DNA of 64,000 bases from assembly GCF_000004825.1 (NCBI RefSeq), contig NW_008805089.1, forward strand, positions 1,178,001-1,242,000, read 5' to 3'. The position numbers and the translations under genes are program-made. The stretch comes from Heterostelium album PN500 (taxonomy: Eukaryota; Evosea; Eumycetozoa; Acytosteliales; Acytosteliaceae). The first letter of the stretch is position 1. Each line of letters opens with the position of its first letter. Under the pieces are notes generated by a model. The model was not told the DNA's origin, did not search any database, and was given only the letters and a program-made list of their open reading frames with translations. Of the stretch, positions 48,638-59,099 are shown in pieces.

Positions 48638-49414
48638 TACTCTCTATCTATCTTTTTGTTTTACCTTTTACTAAAGAACAATGAATATACTACAAACATT
48701 TCGATAATAAAATAAAATGAAAAAAAATTTGACCCCCAATCATATAAACTTAAATCTACGAGTTACCTTTGATCATTGATTATTTATAAATATTTTTTCT
48801 TTTTTTCTTTTTTTTTCACAATAATTTAATCCTTTTATATTTATTTAAACAAATATTTATATGCAAAAAAGTAGCAGTTTTCATAGACCTACCGACTAAG
48901 TTGATAAGTAATATTCAACATTAATGTCAGAAGATATGTTGTATGTTGTTACATCAGCAAAGTATGGTAACTTTAAGGATAAAAATGACAAGATCAACAA
49001 TAACACATCAACTACAAAAAAAACAATAATAAATAAAGTAATAAACTTTCACGTTGATCAACATATTTTTTTTAAAGTTGAATCAACACTGGTCAAAAAA
49101 TCAGTTTTTTTTTATTTTTTAATATTTTCTTGTCTAAAAAAATTAATCTAAAATAAAAGTTATGAATTGTTATTGAGGTGTGTTTTTTGGTTCAAAGAAG
49201 TAACAAAATAATAGAAAACAAAAAAAAAGAAGTATATCTTACTTATTAAAACATATATATTTTTATTATAAAAGAAATAAAAAGATATTTTTATATTTAA
49301 TATTTAGTTTGTTAAAAATTAAAGATAAAAAGATAGATTATAAAGTTAGTTAGTTAGTTTGTTTGTTCGATCTAGATAGAAAAAGAGAAAAAGTTAGTTT
49401 TTCAGTTATAGAGG
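48638..49414. other. Intergenic region with a possible short ORF
   Basis: Divergent promoter region of nuclease copy B and the two-TM gene. A plus-strand ORF at 48924-49151 starts MSEDMLYVVTSAKYGNF and looks gene-like for about 45 codons before dissolving into Phe/Lys runs. It could be a first exon, but I found no second one, so it is not called as a gene. Confidence 0.4.
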
Positions 49415-50467
49415 ATGATAAGGAGACAGGAATGCACTAAATTGGTGATAGCTATGATACTGGGGTGCACCAGTATATTCGTAGTAGGTGTTGTACTGCT
49501 GTCGCTAGGTTATATTGCATACAAGAGTGAACCGCCACCTCCACCCTACGTCTACAGTCTTTCTATATGTCCAGTCGCAGACTCCAATCTCAAGTACCCC
49601 AACAGATGGGTCGGTGAAGACGTCTTCAACTCGACAACACAAGAGTGTCAGAACGACAAAACCACATTCCAAGTATTTCATATTCCAAAGCACATCTTAG
49701 ATGAAGGTGTTAAATATCAACCGGTTTTCTATGTAACTAATAATGGTAATTATAATAACATAACAAATACATACATACATACATACATATAAAACATTAG
49801 ATATTAATTTGTATTTTTTATTTTATTTTGATAAAATAGTTGATGGAGATCTTAAATATTATCATCAAGTAGGTGATCAAACCATTTATAGTGGTGTGTT
49901 TAACTTTGCTCAATTAATGAGAGAAGACTTTGCCTATTGTGGTGGAAAGGAGTTGGCAATCTACAGAGATGCTCCACTCGATAATCTGGACGGTGATTAC
50001 ATCAAAGGTCAATGTAATAGTACCAAAACCGGTTGTGTATACGAACCTGCAAGATCTTTAAATTCATTCCAATTTCCAACTCCCTATGATGTATGTAGTA
50101 GTAGTAGTAATAGTCATTCATATTTATTGTTAAAGTTTTGTAATTATCATTAACCTAATTTGATATTTATTTATTTCTATAGGTCGTAGCGATTCCAGAG
50201 GATGGATCGAGAATACAAATTGAAATCACAATGAAATCAACGGAACCAGTAACGACACCGATCACACCGGATGTATTCATTGAGTTTAGAGTTGCCGGTC
50301 TTGGTCCAGAGCAGAAAAAGGGACTCATTTTGATGGGCATCGGTGGTGTCATGGCAGATCTGATGCCAGCTTCACTTTTCTTTTTATTACAACGTTATTA
50401 CTTTAAGAAACCAATGTCACCGGTAAGTGATGATTTGGTTGGCATGATACCCTTGATGGAAATGTAA
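49415..50467 (+). CDS. Two-TM membrane protein of unknown family
   Basis: Three exons, 49415-49745, 49840-50090 and 50183-50467, give 288 residues. A TM segment at about 11-36 (VIAMILGCTSIFVVGVVLLS) is followed by a Pro-rich hinge (SEPPPPPYVY). A lumenal or extracellular domain of about 190 residues contains Cys and N-glycosylation sequons (NST twice). A second TM near 245-265 (GLILMGIGGVMADLMPASLF) and a short basic tail follow. Both ends would face the cytosol. A GTAAGT inside the last exon (50423) could be an unused donor, since the frame stays open through it. I do not recognise the family. The two-TM-with-ectodomain shape recalls P4-ATPase subunits (CDC50), but the CDC50 motifs are not visible. 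Confidence 0.75.
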
Positions 50468-50662
50468 ATATATTATATTTAATGAATAAATAATAAAATA
50501 AAAATAACTCTTTAGTTATTATCTCTCTTAAATATTGTTTTTATTTCTTTCCTTTGAAGTTGAATTTAGTTAAATCTAAACGAAACGAATCGAACCTCAT
50601 TCTTTCAAATAAACAAATCTAAATTTAACTAAGTAAAATATAAATAATTTATTAACAAATAT

Positions 50663-50860
50663 CTATGATGATGCAAACTTTATCTGATTATCATTATTAT
50701 TATTGATGCTGTTTTTGTTATCATTATTTCCGGTTGATATTGACATCTGTTGACCTTCCTTCTTCTGCTGGTATTCAAATAAATAAAGATAGATATAGAT
50801 TTGTAGTGAATATAAAATATGATTACCTAAATTGGAAAGAGACAAGAACAGAATTGACAT
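50663..50860 (-). CDS. Small hydrophobic hypothetical protein
   Basis: An open frame of 65 residues: MSILFLSLSNLGNHILYSL, a Tyr/Leu/Ile-rich likely membrane segment, then YQQKKEGQQMSIS and an Asn-rich tail ending QIKFASS. The tail has ordinary dictyostelid composition, which favours a real gene, but an AG at the Asn-Leu-Gly boundary could equally be an acceptor, making this a terminal exon. No family is recognised. It is convergent with the two-TM gene. Confidence 0.35.
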   Translation of the reverse strand: MSILFLSLSNLGNHILYSLQIYIYLYLFEYQQKKEGQQMSISTGNNDNKNSINNNNDNQIKFASS

Positions 50861-50922
50861 ATGCAGTGATTGAAATTACGATTTTATTATCACACTGGAT
50901 AATATAAAAACAAGTTTGATCA

Positions 50923-51057
50923 ATGTCAACAAGAAGATTTTTATTACATCAATATAGAATAAAACAGAAACTTGCAGTAGTAAGTGGTAAACTAAACTCT
51001 ATAGTAATAAAAAGAAATGATAAAGTGAAGAAGAAGGAAGATGAATGTAAAAATTAA
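50923..51057 (+). CDS. Very small basic ORF, possible microprotein
   Basis: ATG to TAA, 44 codons: begins MSTRRFLLHQYRIKQKL and ends KVKKKEDECKN. It is highly basic with an N-terminal amphipathic Arg pattern, the kind of sequence seen in mitochondrial small proteins. A GTAAGT after the 19th codon could instead be a donor. It lies between divergent and colinear genes, about 120 bp upstream of the PPR-like gene. Support is only composition and ORF integrity. Confidence 0.3.
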   Translation: MSTRRFLLHQYRIKQKLAVVSGKLNSIVIKRNDKVKKKEDECKN

Positions 51058-51182
51058 AAAAAATAATATCATATGAAAAAAAAAAAAACGAGACCCAAAG
51101 GCTCGACCAATTAACAAAATTAAAGTTTAATTGGATCAGTATTATTGTTGTTGTTGTTGTTGGTTACAAAAGAAAAGAAAAG

Positions 51183-54100
51183 ATGATCAATCTATCTAGA
51201 CTATATAGATTGTCATCTATTAGATCATTAACAAATAATGTTAATACCAATATTAATATATCAACACCATCATCAATTTTAACAACAAGATTATATAGTA
51301 ATAATAACAATAACTATAACAATAGTCATATTTTTAATAATATTAGTAGTAGTAATCAATTAAATGTAAAGTCATTCACCACCACAACATCAACAGCAAC
51401 AATAAAATCTACAGTTTCAACAAATACACAACCACCAACATCATCAACATCGTCACCAATTTCAACAAATAAAATCGATGTAAGAACAGCTATCAAGTCA
51501 ATTGTAAAGAATCGACCACATATTCCAATAGATTTATCATTACCAAGAAATGAAATGTAACTTTTACCTTTTAAAATCAATCTTTAAAATGATACTAATT
51601 CTCATTTTCAAAAATCCACATTCTTCAAATAAAACTCCCAACAACACTATCGTAGATTAAAACAATTGATAAATTTAAAAGATATAGATATAAAAGATAG
51701 AATTGCATTTTTATTTTCAAAGATAAATGATCCTAAAGAATGGTTGGAAGTGGCAAACACTGCTGGCAATAGCGATACCGATTCCATTGCGATCAATGCA
51801 TTGCTATTCTCACTGAATGGCAAGTATCCAGAGATCGGCGATCTCTTGGTACACTCTGGTTTCGATAGTTCTGGCACCACACAGCTACACAGATTCATTA
51901 AACTGATAGAGATCACCGGAAGAATCAATTACCTGGTGCAATCGATCAATAAGAACTTCAAGAGCAGTTTCTACAAGGATACACCAGCGAAAATCGTAGA
52001 TATCAAAGACAAGTTGGTATCGCTTGTCGCCGAGCTCGACGATGCCGATCGTCTCGAGCTGCTGACACTTCACGACATGAAACAGTCGAATCTCATCGAT
52101 TGGCTGTTCTCGCTGTCGACCGAGCAGCTTCAACAGTGTAGCTTCAACAGTGAGTTCTACCTGCACGGTCTGTATGGATCGTTGTCATACTCACCGAACA
52201 AGTCGCAATTCTGGCTGCGACACATGGTTACCTCGGGATTGCCAGTCGATCTCGACATCTACATCGACGTGCAATCGGCGCTGATCACCGTCAGCCACGA
52301 CATTGCCAACGTCTACAGCAAGATGCGATCGATGTTCGATCCACTCGGATTCCCGGTGAACCACCAAACCCTCTATAACCTAATAACCGTTTCACTCTCG
52401 TCGTTCCTCCATAGCAGTACGAACAACTATCACCAAGAGGAATCTCTGGAGAAGCAGTTCATCACAGACAATGACTTTAACTTTTTGTTGGACACGGTCG
52501 AGCGTGACTCAAAGTCGGTTGGCGACGCCATTGAGTTGTACTCGGTCATGTTGAGATGTTTATTCGCTTTGGATTTCCACGGAAGGGATATAGTGAGCGA
52601 ACGATTCCAACGCGGATTACAAGTGCTGGCGAGAGCACCCTCGATTAGCTCTGCCAACATTCTCATTCAATACCTGGTGAATACCGGCAATATGCAATCG
52701 ATAGACAAGGTATTGAGTATATTGTTTGATACAAACAGCGATAATCATTCATTGGAAACACTCCTGAGTTTGGTTCGTGAGATTCCAGATCGTCAGCTGC
52801 GTGCCAAGCTTCTGCGTCCGTACGTGTTACGATTGGATCCATCGCTGCACTCTGAAGAGGCATTCTATGAGTTGCTTATCAAACATTGCATTCAAGACAT
52901 CAAAGGTTTGGAGGAGTTGACACAGCTCTTTGACTATGGATTGAAACCAAGCTTCAAGACACTCTCTGCGTTGATCAAGCGATTTGCTACTATCCCATGG
53001 ATTGAGCTTGCCAATCGCTACCAAATCCCTGTCAAATCCAGTCATTTCATCTACTTGATGAAAGCAACCGATCTAAGTGCTCTCCTAAAGCTACACAGCA
53101 AACTGAAAGACAGTAACTTGGCGATCGATAAAGAAACCTATACCTATTTGTTTGAGAGATATGCACAGGCTGGACATGTATCGGCAGTACGTCTATTGTT
53201 GGAACAAGATACACCGTCGGATTTGTCGATGAACGATATCATCATGTTGCTCAAGAAATACCCAGCTCTTCCAGTGAATGCCAGTGATGTAGAACATCTT
53301 TCATCCAACTCCAGTGAGGACTTTGCTTTCCTCTCGTTGTTTGATATCGCTTTGCACAATGGACATCTCGATATCGCCCAACAACTCATTGTCAAATTGA
53401 CCGACATGGTTACGCCAGCCAAGTTGGATGTACTTCGCGCGAACCTCTTGGTTACCGCAGCCAAGGTGGAATCAACCTTCTTTACACGTCTGTTCTACTC
53501 TGAGCAAAGAAGTGGTGGAATGCAAAACGATGTCATTCGTCATGCTTGTCTCTTTGCAATGTCACGTATCTCCAACATCCGTGGTTTAGTACCGATGTTG
53601 GCGCGTGGACTTGGATCCGATCTCTCCACAGAAGACATGTCATATATCGTCGCTTTCCTCAATGACGAAGCAATACTCGATCGATTCTACGAGAACCCAG
53701 AGCTCTCCTCTCACTCCATAACCAATATCATCATTGGACTCCACAAGAACAAAGCAAAGTATCATCAAATCAACAAGTGGATAAAGAAGCTTATCAAAAC
53801 GGAACCATCTCTTATCCTAGTGGAGACAGTACTGACAATGATTCCCGATGACTATATGACAAACGATGTGATTGACCTAATGAAATACTGCGAGAAATTC
53901 GTTCCCATCACAAAGGAGCGTATCAACCTGCTCCCGAGATTCAACACTGTCAATTTGGTGCCAAGAAAGATGTGTCAAACCTATCTGCATTTGAATCAAT
54001 ACGATAAGGTACTCAAGTTGATGCTGGCGATGAAAGATTACTCTGACCAATTGTTGATCATCGACCAGTTCATGTCGTTGAAGATGACCGACAGTTGGCT

Positions 54101-54884
54101 CGTCGGAGTACTCACCAAACTCAATGAATCCGACATGATCTTCCAGATGCACATTGACAGCTTCATCTCGTTGCTCTCTGTCTTCCACCCACAGGAAGCA
54201 CTCAATGCATTCAACATCATCGAGAACATGACACTCGAAGCACCACCCGAGTTAAAGTGGAAATTCCGTATTACGCCATCGATTATCGACTCGTACTATC
54301 TGGCACTTGCCGGACAAGGTCGTTACCGTGAGCAAGCACTCAAGTCACTCGGTCTCAACAAGACTGCAATCATCTACATCGCAGAGATACGTAACCAACT
54401 ACACCAAGGTTACCTATCACTGTCGTCGCTCCGCACCATTCTCGACAATATGAAACGTGACTACATTCAACTGAAGAAACCGCACTACATGATGTTGTTC
54501 ACCATCATGACCGAGGCACCAAAGAACTACCATGACATCCACAAGATGGTTGACTTTATTTTCAACACCTCCAATATCGATCTTTCACACGACCAAGTTG
54601 CACTTGAGATTCTCTGTGAGTTTAACCATTATCGCGAGATCGTAGACACCAGACTATTAAAGAATCAACAGAGAACACTCTCCTACCGACTACTCTGTGA
54701 GGTCATCGACAAATACTCGAAACCATTCAACCCTGTAGCACTATCTACTCTATATGTTAAACTTATCAATCAATTCCCAACACTTTACAACGATCAGAAA
54801 TCTTACACCGACATCACAACTAGAAACGTAGAGAGATCCATCAACTACAATCAATATTATAATATACATAACAATAAATCATAA
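51183..54884 (+). CDS. Large pentatricopeptide-repeat-like mitochondrial protein
   Basis: Two exons, 51183-51556 and 51656-54884, give 1200 residues. The first 100 residues are rich in Ser/Arg/Asn/Thr with almost no acidic residues and begin MINLSRLYRLSSIRSL, typical of a mitochondrial presequence. The rest is all-helical with repeating pairs of about 35 residues, the clearest being KETYTYLFERYAQAGHVSAV (near 485), which fits the PPR pattern. PPR proteins bind organellar RNA for processing, stability or translation, so a mitochondrial RNA factor is inferred. The repeats are degenerate, and a general helical-repeat protein cannot be excluded. Its coding sequence is among the most GC-rich in the window. 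Confidence 0.75.
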
Positions 54885-55155
54885 TATTATAATATTAATA
54901 ATATTAAATTAAACACGTTCCTTTATCTTAAATTTGTGTCTGTGACAGAAGTAGGTCCATAAAAACTTGATCCTGGTGTATCCACAGTTGCCTAAACAAA
55001 GTCTAATAACTTTTATTCGATTTACCTATAAAAATATTATAACAGTGATTATTTTTTAAAATAAAAAACTATTTAAATTTATTTTTTTGATAAATCAATT
55101 CACAAATATTGATCCTCAATTTTTAATTATCATTTTTATTAAATTTGTTGGAAAA
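54885..55155. other. Intergenic region with a short coding-like island
   Basis: About 270 bp between two plus-strand genes. It is A+T-rich at both ends, with a balanced-composition island at about 54915-55035. On the minus strand a TTTAG acceptor at 54992-54996 precedes 22 codons ending in a stop at 54923 (TVDTPGSSFYGPTSVTDTNL), resembling a last exon, but no upstream exon was found. It may be a decayed fragment or a small RNA. Confidence 0.4.
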
Positions 55156-56353
55156 ATGGATAGTATATTTATAGGTGTATTAGGTCTTAGTATATTAATC
55201 ATCGTTGGATTATTATATGTAGTTTTATTCCCATCAAAGAAGTTTATACCAGATGATCAAATCAACGATACACAACAACCTCAAGCAGAGAATGAAAATA
55301 TCAATAATATCAATAATAACAACAGAGGAAGAGGTCTGGCTCGTATGAATGTTAGAAACAGAAGACAACCACAACAAAATGAACAATTAAATGAACAAAG
55401 TAAAATATTTTCTTTTTATTTTCTAGATATCTTATACTCATTACTGACAATGATCATTTTTACAAAGTAAATAATAATGATGCAGATCAAAGTGATAGTG
55501 ATGAAGATGATACAGATGTCAACGCTGCGATCAATACTGGTCTCGATCCAAAAACAGGAAAGAAGATGGGTACAAAGAAGCTTGAAAAGTTGAAACTTAA
55601 AGAAGAAAAGAGAAAACAAAGAGAGGTTAGTATTAAAGAAACATATAGACTATTAACTAATTCAAATAAACTAACAATCTTGTCATTGTTTGCATTCAAA
55701 AATAATCTAATATCGTAGTATGAAGAACATATGAGAGAAGAGAGAAAGAAAGCAGAAGAGGAAAAAGATGAACAATTACGTTTGAAGAAACTTGAAGATT
55801 TAGAAAGAGAAAAGCAAAGAGTATGTTTATTAAATATGTGATTCTTTGTCTATTTAAATATTTATTAATATTGTTGTCGTTATTTTAATAAAAGATTGAA
55901 GAAGAAACTAGAATCAGATTGGAGAAAGAGAAAAGAGAAGATGAAGAATATCAAGCTATGAAAGCATCTATTTCACTTGAGGAGGCTGGTGAATCAAAGC
56001 AGAATGAAGAACAAGAAAAGAATTTACTTCAAGAGTTTATCAAGTTTTTAGAGAGCAACAAGATTTGTTTGCTTGAAGATATTGCAATGGAGTTTGGTAT
56101 GAAAACACCAGATGTCATCGATCGTATTAAAACTTTAGATAAAGAGGGTCTGATTTCCGGTGTCATTGATGATCGTGGTAAATTCATTTATGTATCACGT
56201 AAAGAGATGGAAGCAGTCGCCAAATTCATCAACAAGAAAGGAAGAGTCACAATTGAACAGATTGCTCGCGAATCAAACAATCTTATCGATCTTACAAAAC
56301 CTGTTGTTTCAACACCTGTAGACACTCCAACTGAAACAACCACCGAAGCATAA
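55156..56353 (+). CDS. ddrgk1: DDRGK1/UFBP1, ER-anchored UFMylation adaptor
   Basis: Four exons, 55156-55399, 55468-55625, 55719-55820 and 55895-56353, give 320 residues (human DDRGK1 has 314). It has an N-terminal signal-anchor (MDSIFIGVLGLSILIIVGLL), an Asn/Gln/Arg linker and a long charged helix (KKLEKLKLKEEKRKQRE onward). The C-terminal winged-helix/PCI-like domain holds VIDDRGKFIYVS, the DDRGK signature, and FINKKGRVTIEQIARESN. DDRGK1 recruits the UFL1 E3 complex to the ER and takes part in ribosome UFMylation and ER-phagy. An in-frame ATG at 55087 would add 23 residues; 55156 is preferred because it puts the anchor at the N-terminus as in other species. Confidence 0.93.
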
Positions 56354-56621
56354 ACAATATTTATAGTCATAGTCATTGTAGAATGAATAAACTAACTATA
56401 ATTGATTATTATTTTTTTTTGAAAAAATGTATTTATTCCGTTTTATTTAAATTTATTACATGTATAGATTGGGTTGGTTTTGGCTTTTGGTTGTTGGATT
56501 GGATTTATTATAATGGTATATCAATAGAATATTTATAAATATAGTCCTATTGATTTTGATAATTTTAATTGACGAATCGATTCGTTTGTTGCTATGTATG
56601 TTGTTGTTAATGTTGTTGGTA

Positions 56622-58749
56622 TTAGTAGGTTATTGGAGGTGGAGGTGGTGGAGTATATGGTTCTTCTGATATCTGGTCATTGTTGTTGTCGTTGTTATCA
56701 TCGTTGTTGGTTGTTGATTCCAATTCCTTTTCTAAATCCAAACTGTCGTATTGTGGCTCTGTCTCTGATGCACTGTGCTTTTTACTACTCTTTTTTGTGT
56801 AAACAGTGATCTTTGAGAAATAGTTTTCCAATAGCTTTTCAACTTTTCTTGGAGTGTCGCCAGCAGAATCCAATCGACCATGATCCTTTTCGATGACCAA
56901 CATAGTAAACTTGTTTGCCAGATATTTGAAATCTTCTTTATTCGATATCTTCTTGCTCTTAAAGTACCTATTCAATTTACTAACAACAATCTTTGATATT
57001 TCATTCTTAAATATTTTTTTCTTTTTATCCATATCCATTTTGCTGTGTTTACTGCTTGATCTATGAGAAGTTGATGATGAAGTCGAAGTTGTTGAAGTTG
57101 ATGAAGTTGTTGAAGTTGTAGTTTTTTGATTACCAAATTGTGTCTATATTATTATTCATAATAATCAATAAAATAATTAATTAATAAACAAATAAAAGAA
57201 ATTGGTGACATTCTTTTTTTATCAATTAAATACATACAAAATCTAAATTTAAATTGATTTCCTTAAAATAATCTGGTTTTGAAGAATTAGATTGATATGA
57301 TGTTGAACTACTACTGTTATAACCGTTACTATTATTACTATTACTATAGCTACTATTACTGTTACTGTTATTATTATAATTGTTATTGTGATCATTATTA
57401 TCATTATTATTTTGATAATCATTATCGTTGTATGAAGATGTTGAAGCATTAAATTGTCTTGGTGGAGGTGGAGGATAGTATGGTTTGACAATTTCGATCG
57501 TTTTCAAAAGGCTCTCACCAAATTTACTCCTTGTCGTCGTAAGAATATTACTAGTTGGTTTGTATTGTCCAAAAAAGTTCTCGGTGCTCGGTTTAATCTC
57601 TCTCTTTTCAAAGCTTCTCTCTTTCTCTTCGTTGTGAAATTCATCGTCTCCGTGATAGGTGACCTGTTGTTCGTCTTCATTGTCAGAGCGCTCCCAACTT
57701 TTTCTATTGTCACGATCCCAACTTCTATCTCTGGATTTCGATTTCTTTGATTCTTTATCGCCACTACGTTCTTTTCTGCTTCTTCCTCTGTCTTCTCTCT
57801 TCTTACTCTTCTTTTTGCTGTTGCTGTCGTCATCGTCACTAACATCAACTACGTCATTTCCATTCTCCTCGTCGTCATCGTGATGCTGCCGTTGTTGGTT
57901 GTTGGCATCGTCGTCATCCTCTTCATCAACTATATCTTTAAGATCTTCATTCTCATCGAGAACCATCACATTCTTGGAGTCTTCATCTTCGTCATCTTCG
58001 GCACCGGCATTTTCATCCTTTCTGTGTTTCTTCTTCTTGTGTTTCTTTTTCCTTCTCTCTTCGCCACCGGCATCCTCCTCGTCGCCACCACCAGTAGCAT
58101 CTCGCTTGTGCTTCTTCTTCTTGTGTCTATGTTTTCTCTCTCTATCTTTATCCTTTTCTCTCTCTTGAGATCTCTCCTCATTGTTATTGTGATCTGCATC
58201 GTTATCGTCTCTACCTTCATCGACAGTACCACTATCGGCATCTACAGATTCACTCTTCTCCTCTTTACTTCTCTTGTGTTTCTTGTGTCTTCTCTCCTCT
58301 CTGTCTCTATCAGTATGCTTATGATGTTTCTTCTTGTGTCTTCTCTCTTCTTTCTCTTCGTTGTTATCCTCATTATTATTATTATTATGATCGGCAGCAT
58401 CACCCTCTTCATTATCATTGCTAGTCTCACTTGACTTTGATCTCTTACTCTTATGCTTCTTTTTCTTCTTTTTTCTCTCACTAGACACTGACTCTTCATC
58501 ATCGCCATTGCCAGACTTTTCAGCACCATTATCATCATTCTCCTCATTATTCTTATCGTCACTCTTATCTAGATCTTCATCTTCCTCTACACTACAATAG
58601 ATAGATAACAGAAAAAAAAATTACAAATAAGTTTGGATTGATCTAACACAATGATTTCAAGTATATAAATACACATACACATTCTTTAAAGATTCTTCTC
58701 TTGCTTCCTTTTCTTTCAATGAGGACAATATCTTTTTCTTTTTTATCAT
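56622..58749 (-). CDS. Highly charged nuclear protein with C-terminal SRI-like (RNA Pol II CTD-binding) domain
   Basis: Exons 58749-58679, 58591-57238 and 57143-56622 give 648 residues from the first usable ATG. The first half is Lys/Asp/Glu/His-rich with repeated RKKKHKKKKH and RDRSWDRDNRKS blocks, like SR-related nuclear proteins. An Asn/Ser/Tyr-rich part follows. The C-terminal domain (about 510-580) reads FKNEISKIVVSKLNRYFKSK, ISNKEDFKYLANKFTMLVIE and VEKLLENYFSKI, resembling the SRI domain of SETD2/Set2 and SCAF1-type proteins, which bind phosphorylated Pol II CTD. No SET domain is present. Role inferred: coupling of transcription and splicing. An upstream in-phase stretch (RSDRLIYQM) precedes the chosen ATG, so a further 5' exon is likely. 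Confidence 0.8.
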
Positions 58750-59099
58750 TTGATAAATTAATCTATCCGATCTAATCTAAAATTATAATAAAAAGTAGTT
58801 ACAAATAATTTGATTTGATTTGGTTTGTTTTCAATTATTTTTTTTTTAAAAAAAAAAAAATTTTAAAATTTTTTCCTTTTTTTTTTTTTTTTTTTTTTTA
58901 ATATTGTTAAATTTACCAAACTATTTAGGTTTTCTTTTTTTTTTTTTTAAAGTTCTCATGTTGTTATTTATAAATAATGTTTTTGTTTCAGCTTTTTTTT
59001 GTTGATAAATTTATTTAAATAAAGGTATAATATTTGTTGTTGTTTGATTTTGATTTGTTTTTTTTTTGTTTTTAGAATTAGAGTAGGAATAATAATGCC
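58750..59099. other. Short intergenic/5' region with long homopolymers
   Basis: It holds T/A runs of 12-20 bases (58850-58900, 58935-58948). A candidate first exon of the SRI-domain gene (ATG at 58959, GTAAAT donor at 58916) is discussed under findings. The 3' end of the MTMR14 gene adjoins. Confidence 0.4.

Noticed and set aside
57880-58434. Plus-strand ORFs rich in hydrophobic or Ser residues
   Set aside because: Antisense shadows of the Lys/Asp-rich SRI-domain gene.
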